Shown here one piece after another: positions 1 to 5,028 of a stretch of 5,028 nucleotides of DNA; the first letter of the stretch is position 1, and each line of letters starts with the position of its first letter. Under the pieces are notes generated by a model. It was not told the origin of the DNA and searched no databases. It was given only the letters and a program-made list of their open reading frames with translations. A program made the position numbers and the translations under genes. The stretch comes from Acidobacteriota bacterium (GTDB lineage Bacteria; Acidobacteriota; Thermoanaerobaculia; Thermoanaerobaculales; Thermoanaerobaculaceae): assembly GCA_021782525.1 (NCBI GenBank), contig JAJXUY010000163.1, positions 1 to 5,028 of the forward strand, in the 5' to 3' direction.

Positions 1-1811
1 CGCTCGAGCAGGCCGAGCTCGATCCACGTTCGCTGGCGACCGTCGATGAGCGCTCCGACCACCACCGGCCCGGGGACCTTGGCGACGATGTCGAGCAGTT
101 TCGCCTCGGCTCCGTCGTCGGTTTCCTGGCGAACGACGATCGACCACGTGCCGAACAGCAGGAGCGTGCCCAGACTCACACCCAGGGCGGCGCGCGCCGC
201 CCGCCGGACGCCGAGCCGCGTGAGCGCGCGGCCGGTCTCGACGCCTCCCAGCGCGGTCCAGACGCAGAGCGGCACCGCCAGGAGGATGGTCCGGTGGGCG
301 TCGAACCTCGTCGTCAGCAGCACGGGAAGCACGGTGACCACGGACCAGGCGAGCAGCACGACGTGCCCCCACTGCCGAGCGCGGCGCAGCGAGACAACGA
401 AGCCGAGGAGCGTGAAAGCCGCAAGCGGGGCGAAGTAAGCCTTGATCGCGGGAGGGTCGTCGAAGATCGACTGGAGGCCGGGTGACGCCATGGTCAAGGG
501 CGACAGCAGGCGGTAGCACTGGGGCAAGGTCTCGGCGAGGACCTTGAACCCCACCTCGAACCTCTGCGCGGGCGAGGGCTGGAACGGACCCTCGCGCGGC
601 ACCGCGGCGAGCTCCTGCGCCGTGGGCACCAAGCGCGTGAGGCCGGCGCTCCTCGCCCACCGCGCAAACGAATCGAAAGCCGTGGAATCGCGGGTGAGAT
701 AGTCGCGGACGTAGTCCGGTTCCGCCACGATCGTGAACAGCTGCTCACCGCGGGCGTGGAGGAACGCGTGCTGCCCGCCGGCCGCGCGCTCGGCCGCGAC
801 CACGGCTGTCGCCGCCGCGACGAGGGCGGCGAACGCGGCCAGCGCCTGCCGGTGGCCCCGCCCCGCCCTGACGACGGCCGGAACGAGGGATGCGAGCAGC
901 GCGATGACGACCAGCCGGCCGGGTGAGTACCCCAGCGTCGCCAGGTACAGCGCCGCGCCCGCAACGAGGCCGCGCCACCACACCGCGCCGCCGGGCGCCA
1001 CCAGCTCGCCGACCGCGATCGCCGCGACCACGCAGGCGAGCACGGTGGCGGACAGCGAGGTCCCGTACTTGCCGTAGAAGATGACGTACGTGTTCGCCGA
1101 GGCCACCAGCGCCGTGACCGCAGCCGCGGCTGGTCCGAAGTGGCGGCGCGCGAACAGCCACAGCGCGGGCACGAGGAGGAGCGCCCAGAGCGCAGCGAAG
1201 AGACGGAGCGAGAGCGTCGAGAACCCGGCGTGCGTGAGGAGCGCGTACGTCGGCGCGCCGTAGAGGAGAGACGCGTTGCCGTTGCTCACCAGCCCCTCGT
1301 TCCAGACCAAGGTGTGAACGGCGTAACCGAGAGTGCTCGTGTGCGCGTAGAACGCCTCGCCGAACCCCGTCGTGACGGGGGCCTCCCACACCAGCGTCGA
1401 TCCCGCGAACGTCCGCAGGTGCCAGCCGAGCGCGAACGTGGCCAGCAGGACAGCCGCGACCAGCGCCCCCGCGCTCCACCCTCCCCCGGAGGCCGGCTGG
1501 CGCGACGTGGCGGTCGCCCCGGCGTCCGGGTCGAGCACCACGTGCCACGCCAGCAACGCGAGGACGGCCGCGGTGACGGCGAGCTGCGGCGCCGGACCGG
1601 CCAGGCCCCCCTGCGTTCGCACCCACACCGCGGCCGCCCCGCCGGTGAGCGCGAGGAGCAACGGCGCCAGCCGGAGGAGCGCTCGCCGGTCGGTTGCGAG
1701 GCCGCGGAGGACGGCCAGACCGGCGCCCGTCACGACGACGAGGAGAGTGAGCGCGGCGACAGGGACGCCGGCGAGCACGGCGCCGGGCTCACGGAAGATC
1801 TCGGCGATCAC
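1..1811 (-). CDS. GT39/PMT-like polytopic membrane glycosyltransferase, C-terminally incomplete
   Basis: The frame is open from the GTG at 1811 to the left edge, giving 603 complete codons with no stop. About 13-14 hydrophobic segments are visible. The best family signature is residues 182-262: LLYGAPTYALLTHAGF, then SLRLFAALWALLLVPALWLFARR (the RLPSALxGLLTVPLLYLLARR-type pattern of PMT_2/GT39 enzymes), then VIFYGKYGTSLSATVL. An acidic loop precedes it (VWEAP at 141-145, FYAHTS at 154-159, VWNEG at 169-173) and may hold the GT-C catalytic acid. A soluble insertion (about 345-455) is followed by more helices with TTRFDAHRTILLAVP (500-514), an R-x-D-x-H-R motif often seen late in such proteins. 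A soluble C-terminal domain begins at about 561 (VPGPVVVGALIDG at 579-591) and is cut by the window edge. It likely uses a polyprenyl-phosphate sugar donor, by analogy only. The GTG start is chosen for its four-base overlap with the preceding stop. The Met at 441 (ATG at 491) is far too internal to be the start. Confidence 0.85.
   Translation of the reverse strand, partial: MIAEIFREPGAVLAGVPVAALTLLVVVTGAGLAVLRGLATDRRALLRLAPLLLALTGGAAAVWVRTQGGLAGPAPQLAVTAAVLALLAWHVVLDPDAGATATSRQPASGGGWSAGALVAAVLLATFALGWHLRTFAGSTLVWEAPVTTGFGEAFYAHTSTLGYAVHTLVWNEGLVSNGNASLLYGAPTYALLTHAGFSTLSLRLFAALWALLLVPALWLFARRHFGPAAAAVTALVASANTYVIFYGKYGTSLSATVLACVVAAIAVGELVAPGGAVWWRGLVAGAALYLATLGYSPGRLVVIALLASLVPAVVRAGRGHRQALAAFAALVAAATAVVAAERAAGGQHAFLHARGEQLFTIVAEPDYVRDYLTRDSTAFDSFARWARSAGLTRLVPTAQELAAVPREGPFQPSPAQRFEVGFKVLAETLPQCYRLLSPLTMASPGLQSIFDDPPAIKAYFAPLAAFTLLGFVVSLRRARQWGHVVLLAWSVVTVLPVLLTTRFDAHRTILLAVPLCVWTALGGVETGRALTRLGVRRAARAALGVSLGTLLLFGTWSIVVRQETDDGAEAKLLDIVAKVPGPVVVGALIDGRQRTWIELGLLE
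1808..1811 (-). promoter_or_regulatory. GTGA stop/start overlap between the two genes
   Basis: The TGA stop of the NHL-bearing gene (1810-1808) and the GTG start of the next gene (1811-1809) share bases in a four-base GTGA overlap. This is a classic arrangement for translational coupling by a terminating ribosome. No good Shine-Dalgarno sequence is seen just upstream (only G-rich GGTGGCGGCCGGG), which fits re-initiation. It fixes the start of the second gene and indicates cotranscription. Confidence 0.75.
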
Positions 1812-4800
1812 GGAGCAGACCCGGCCGCCACCGCGAGCTGGCCCTCGATGTCGGAGACGAGGACCGACCCGCCAGCAGGCGAGAGCGCGATCCCCGATGG
1901 TCGCCTGAACCCCGGGGGCGGCGCGTCGTCCCCGCGGATCGTGCGCAGCAGACGGCCGTCGGCGGCGTACGCTCGCACCTCGCCCGCGAGCGGCACGGTG
2001 ACCCAGATGGTGCCGCCCGGCGCGAGCGCCAGGTACGGTTCCGAGAACACCTCGCGCCGCCAACCCGGGACCGGGAACGCGCTCAGGAACGTGCCGTCGG
2101 CGCCGAACACGGCCAGCCGGCCGTTGTCGTTGTCGCACACGTAGACCCGGCCGCCGGTGTCGAGGGCGATCCCCTGCGGCCCGGCGAGTCTTCCCGGCGG
2201 CGCCGGCGGGTCGACCAGGAGGTCCTGCTTCCCGTCGGGGGAAAAGCGCTCGAGCCGGTTGTTGCCGGTGTCCGCCACCCAGACGCGGCCGGCGGCGTCC
2301 AGCGCGATGCCACGCGGGCCGTAGAGATTCGCGCCGAACTCGCGCAGGTAGCGGCCGGCGGCGTCGAACACCTGGATGCGGCCGTTCCACGTGTCGGCGA
2401 CGTAGACACGGCCGTCCGGCCCGACGGCGACGCCGCACGGGTCGCGGAACTCGCCCGGCGCCGTGCCGCGCCGGCCCCACGCCGCCACCGGCTTGAGGGC
2501 GCGATCGAACTTCTGAATCCGGCAGTTGCCGAAATCGGCGACGTAGACGTTGCCGGCCTTGTCGCAGGCGATCCCGCGCGGCTGGCGGAGGATGCCGAGC
2601 GCCGCCGGCGCCGGCGCCGGCTCAGCTCCGGCGACCTCGGGTTCGACCGTCAGCGGCGGTGGCGTGCCGAGCGCGCCGCCGTTGACGGCGAAGATCGTGA
2701 CGCCGGGGTTGCGGTACACCGGGGTCAGCAGGTCGGCCCAGCGCTCGAAGTTGGCGAGGTTGCCCCCCGCGTAGGTCCGGCGCTCGAGCGCTCCGACGTA
2801 GATCAGCGCCACGTGGTCGTGGCGCAGCACCGCCGCGACCCTCGCCTCGTCGGCGGAGGTGAAGATCGTCTCCAGGTCGCTCTTGCGGCGGTTGATCTCG
2901 GGCCAACGGTGGCCGCGCTGATAGACGTGGTAGTCCCACCCGAGCACGATCGGCAGTCCGGTGTTCATCGAGACGCGGGCGTACGCGCCGTACGACGGCC
3001 CGTACGCCTCGGCGAGTACCGGCAGCCCGGGCACGTTGCGGTTGATCCACTCGAACGCGGCGAGGTCCTGCGGGTCGGTCGTGCGCAGGTAGGCCATGCC
3101 GTCGAGCGTCCAGCGCGGGCCGGCCGCGTGGCGGTGCGTCACGTCGCCCCAGGCGCCCGAGATCGATGTGAACGCGCCGACAGCGACCGCCACGCCGACG
3201 AGCCCCCGCCACGCCAGGCGCGCCGCGCCGCGCGGCCGGTCGCGGCGGAAGAGGTTGCAGAACACGGGGCCGGAGGCGAGGCCGAACAGGAGCCAGGCCT
3301 CGAGGTAGAACTTGAAGATCGTGTTCATGCGATCCCAGATGAACACGAACTCGCAGCCGGCGATCAGCGCGAACGCGAACGCCGCCAGCAGGAGCGGGCG
3401 GCGGTCACGCTCCGCCGTCGTGCGGTGGAGCGCGAGGTAGGCGCCGAACGCGGCCATCGCCAGAGCGAACGTCCGGATCGACACCGCCGGGCGCAGCGAG
3501 AGGTGGGCGAGCGCGGTGAGGTCGACCAGCGACAGCACGAGAGCGAGAGCGGCGGCGACCATCGCGGCGCGCCGCAGGCGGCCGAGCGGCCCTCCGTCCG
3601 GAGCCAGGGTGCGCCGCCACACCACGAAGAAGAACGGCACCAGGAGCGTCAGGAACACGCCGAAGATCGTGAGCACGTCGGTGGGCCGCGCGAACGGCCC
3701 GACCTCGGCGCCCCACTGGCTGGCGGGTGGGGAGAAGTGACGCCAGAACGGCCGGAAGGCGAGGGCGGCGCCGCCGATCACGACGGCGGCCGGGGCGACG
3801 ACGGTCGTAACCCCGGTGCGGAGGGTGCGCACGAACCCGCCGCGCACCCCGTGCGCCACCCATTCGGCGACGAGGAGCACGAGCAGGAGCGCGACGTACG
3901 TCGGCAGGCTCCAGCCGTTGGTCACGGTGACCGCGCCGAGGGAGAGCGCGCCGAGCGCGAGCAGGGCGGCCGCGGCCGTGCGCGGGCGGTGGTGGGTAGG
4001 CTCCCCCCTCCGGCCCAGCCAGAGGATCGTCACGGCGACGAACCCCACCGCCCACGGCATCACCAACAGGTGCGCGTGCAGGTCGGCGAAGGTGAAGCTC
4101 CAGAACGGGTACTCGTTGATCGTGTTGGGGATGACGCGCGAGGTGGCCCAGAAGTAGTCGAAGTTGATCGCGTGCCGTGCGAGCAGCTCGCGCACGCCGG
4201 AGAGGTTGCCGAGCAGCAGCGTCAGCGCCGTGGTGGCGGCGCCGACGCGCCAGCCGCCGCCGAGCAACGCCCCGGCCGCGAACAGCGCGGCGGCGGTGAG
4301 GCCGGCGACGGCGGCGATGCCGAGGTTGAACATCACGGCCGGCTGGATCGCCAACGTCTTGCCGATCGCCGCGACCGCGTAGTGGCCGAAGTAGGTGTAC
4401 AGGAGCGGCGACCCGGCGAACCACGGCTCCGGCGGGGGCAGCGTCTGGCTGCGGTAGAGCGTGTTGAGGAACGAGAAGTCCATCGGCTTCTCGCCCCAGA
4501 AGATCTCCGGGTTGAGGGCGCGCAGCAGCAGGAAGAGCGCGAACGCCCCCCAGAACGCCGCCTCGCTGGCGGTCACCTCGCGCCGGGACGGTCCGTCTCC
4601 ATGGCGGCGGCGGAACGCCCAGCCGGCGGCCGCGATCGCGACCACCGTCGCCCACAGCACCGGCGGTGCGAACGACGCCAGGCCGAGGCTCACCGCGAGC
4701 CACGGGACGTAGACGAAGACGAGCACCCCCATGACCTTGGCGAGCGCGTACAGACCCGGCCGGTGAGGGAGCGCCCAGCGCATCAGCGCGAACGCCGCCA

Positions 4801-5028
4801 GGCCGAGGAGCTCGAGCAGGAGGGCGCACAGGACCGTCGCCGGCAACGAGGCGCGCACCCAACGTGCGCCGCCGCTCGCAGCGGCGCCGGCGCGGGCCAG
4901 CAGCATCGCGGCCCGTGATACCGGGTGGGAGGGGAGCCCGTTGAGGATCTTGCCGCTGAGCGCCGCTGCCGGCAGGTCGCCGGTGTTGCGGAAGATCAGC
5001 GCCTTGGGGTGGTCGTAGACCGAGAACG
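1808..5028 (-). CDS. DUF2298 (YYY-family) membrane protein with C-terminal NHL propeller, N-terminally incomplete
   Basis: This is probably a GT-C-like membrane glycosyltransferase or a relative of that fold; no biochemical role is known to me for DUF2298. Residues are numbered from the Met codon at 4906 (1032 codons to the TGA at 1810-1808). The frame stays open for 40 more codons to the right edge with no stop and no ATG, GTG or TTG, so the real start lies outside. Residues 1-585 hold roughly 16 hydrophobic segments. Family motifs visible are FWGEKPMDFSFLN (136-148), LLYTYFGHY (168-176), SRVIPNTINEYPFWSF (256-271), ADLHAHL (274-280) and DRMNTIFKFY (525-534). Residues 590-743 form a soluble segment containing GWDYHVYQRG (656-665), presumably extracytoplasmic as in GT-C enzymes. 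A Pro/Ala linker (744-772) leads to six NHL repeats (774-1027). The stop overlaps the GTG start of the next gene. The family assignment is firm; activity, substrate and N-terminal extent are not. Confidence 0.92.
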   Translation of the reverse strand, partial: FSVYDHPKALIFRNTGDLPAAALSGKILNGLPSHPVSRAAMLLARAGAAASGGARWVRASLPATVLCALLLELLGLAAFALMRWALPHRPGLYALAKVMGVLVFVYVPWLAVSLGLASFAPPVLWATVVAIAAAGWAFRRRHGDGPSRREVTASEAAFWGAFALFLLLRALNPEIFWGEKPMDFSFLNTLYRSQTLPPPEPWFAGSPLLYTYFGHYAVAAIGKTLAIQPAVMFNLGIAAVAGLTAAALFAAGALLGGGWRVGAATTALTLLLGNLSGVRELLARHAINFDYFWATSRVIPNTINEYPFWSFTFADLHAHLLVMPWAVGFVAVTILWLGRRGEPTHHRPRTAAAALLALGALSLGAVTVTNGWSLPTYVALLLVLLVAEWVAHGVRGGFVRTLRTGVTTVVAPAAVVIGGAALAFRPFWRHFSPPASQWGAEVGPFARPTDVLTIFGVFLTLLVPFFFVVWRRTLAPDGGPLGRLRRAAMVAAALALVLSLVDLTALAHLSLRPAVSIRTFALAMAAFGAYLALHRTTAERDRRPLLLAAFAFALIAGCEFVFIWDRMNTIFKFYLEAWLLFGLASGPVFCNLFRRDRPRGAARLAWRGLVGVAVAVGAFTSISGAWGDVTHRHAAGPRWTLDGMAYLRTTDPQDLAAFEWINRNVPGLPVLAEAYGPSYGAYARVSMNTGLPIVLGWDYHVYQRGHRWPEINRRKSDLETIFTSADEARVAAVLRHDHVALIYVGALERRTYAGGNLANFERWADLLTPVYRNPGVTIFAVNGGALGTPPPLTVEPEVAGAEPAPAPAALGILRQPRGIACDKAGNVYVADFGNCRIQKFDRALKPVAAWGRRGTAPGEFRDPCGVAVGPDGRVYVADTWNGRIQVFDAAGRYLREFGANLYGPRGIALDAAGRVWVADTGNNRLERFSPDGKQDLLVDPPAPPGRLAGPQGIALDTGGRVYVCDNDNGRLAVFGADGTFLSAFPVPGWRREVFSEPYLALAPGGTIWVTVPLAGEVRAYAADGRLLRTIRGDDAPPPGFRRPSGIALSPAGGSVLVSDIEGQLAVAAGSAP
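1826..2587 (-). repeat. Six NHL repeats forming a beta-propeller (protein-level repeat)
   Basis: Residues 774-1027 of the DUF2298 protein contain six copies of a unit of about 28 residues, spaced 39-48 residues apart. Four are canonical, with a P-x-G-[IV]-A turn, a D-x-x-G-x-V-[YW]-V core, an A/C-D strand end and an N-x-R-[IL]-x-x-F strand: 774-801 (DNA 2587-2504), 820-848 (2449-2363), 861-888 (2326-2243) and 907-934 (2188-2105). Two are degenerate: 955-982 (2044-1961) keeps GGTIWVT and VRAYA, and 1000-1027 (1909-1826) keeps RPSGIA and VLVSD. Six repeats match the six blades usual for NHL propellers, so the domain looks complete. NHL propellers generally bind protein, RNA or glycan ligands; which applies here is unknown. 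A location outside the cytoplasmic membrane is inferred from the GT-C-type topology. Confidence 0.9.
2601..2621 (-). repeat. Short GGCGCC-type tandem repeat encoding a Pro-Ala linker
   Basis: About three copies of a GC-only hexamer (GCCGGC in its simplest form) encode alternating Pro and Ala at residues 763-769. This lies inside a longer Pro/Ala/Glu-rich stretch (744-772) that separates the membrane-proximal soluble domain from the NHL propeller. It looks like a flexible or extended inter-domain linker. Such GC-only repeats can vary in length by slippage, but no variation can be seen from one sequence. Confidence 0.6.
4907..5028 (-). other. C-terminal tail of an upstream GT-C-like module, fused in frame to the DUF2298 domain
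   Basis: These 40 codons precede the ATG at 4906 in the same frame. They read FSVYDHPKALIFRNTG followed by a short Ala/Leu/Ser/Pro-rich stretch. From memory, a VYDHP...IF segment is typical of the extreme C-terminal part of YYY/GT39-like membrane proteins, where it closes the extracytoplasmic domain. Its presence before the first DUF2298 helix suggests that another membrane module lies upstream and is joined to this one in a single polypeptide. An alternative is a separate upstream gene whose stop was lost by a sequencing or assembly frameshift. The codon usage shows no break at the junction. Confidence 0.7.

Noticed and set aside
745..1626. A 293-codon minus-strand frame starting at GTG 1626
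   Set aside because: It is out of frame with the GT39-like gene that covers the same bases. The product is Arg/Gly/Ala-rich with no membrane segments or motifs, whereas the other frame gives clean helices and family motifs.
1140..2144. A 334-codon open frame on the plus strand
   Set aside because: It spans antisense across the junction of two real genes and has a charged, low-complexity composition typical of a shadow frame.
2601..2621. GC-rich palindromic repeat as a terminator or regulatory hairpin
   Set aside because: It lies inside an intact reading frame, encodes a Pro-Ala linker and has no T-run on either strand.
3405..4862. A 485-codon minus-strand frame inside the DUF2298 gene
   Set aside because: It is a shifted frame of the DUF2298 coding sequence with an Arg/Pro/Ala-rich product. 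The alternative frame carries all the family motifs.
4904..4906. ATG at 4906 as the true start of the DUF2298-NHL protein
   Set aside because: The frame is open upstream to the window edge and encodes recognisable protein sequence, so this Met is more likely internal. It cannot be fully excluded without upstream sequence.
2813..4918. A 701-codon open frame on the plus strand
   Set aside because: It lies wholly antisense to the well-supported DUF2298 domain. Its product is a low-complexity Arg/Glu/His/Gln-rich sequence with no recognisable domain. Long stop-free antisense frames are expected in GC-rich coding DNA.

Overview
The window comes from a high-GC bacterial genome. Third codon positions in both genes are almost always G or C, stop codons are rare in every frame, and there is no intergenic space. 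The sequence does not fix the phylum. The main protein family (DUF2298, the 'YYY' membrane proteins) is best known to me from Chloroflexota and archaea, but it also occurs in other environmental bacteria. An uncultured high-GC lineage is therefore plausible, but that is inference only.

Everything that can be supported is coded on the minus strand and reads from right to left. From the right edge (5028) to 1808 runs one open frame. Its first 40 visible codons (5026-4907) look like the C-terminal end of a GT-C type membrane glycosyltransferase module. This runs without a stop into a complete DUF2298/YYY polytopic membrane domain with an extracytoplasmic-type soluble tail (about 4906-2680). A Pro/Ala-rich linker follows (about 2676-2590), and then a six-bladed NHL beta-propeller (about 2587-1826). 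The true start of this protein lies outside the window. The ATG at 4906 is probably an internal methionine.

The second gene starts at a GTG (1811) that overlaps the stop of the first in a GTGA arrangement. It stays open to the left edge (603 complete codons). It is a second polytopic membrane protein, resembling the GT39/PMT-type GT-C glycosyltransferases, and it also lacks its end.

Taken together, the window shows part of an operon with at least two, and probably three, consecutive GT-C-like membrane modules. One carries a C-terminal NHL propeller. The likely theme is transfer of sugars from a polyprenyl-phosphate donor to a glycan, lipid or protein on the outer face of the cytoplasmic membrane, with the propeller acting as a binding or scaffolding domain there. 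Donor, acceptor and product cannot be read from the sequence. No RNA genes, mobile elements, CRISPR arrays, promoters or terminators were seen.
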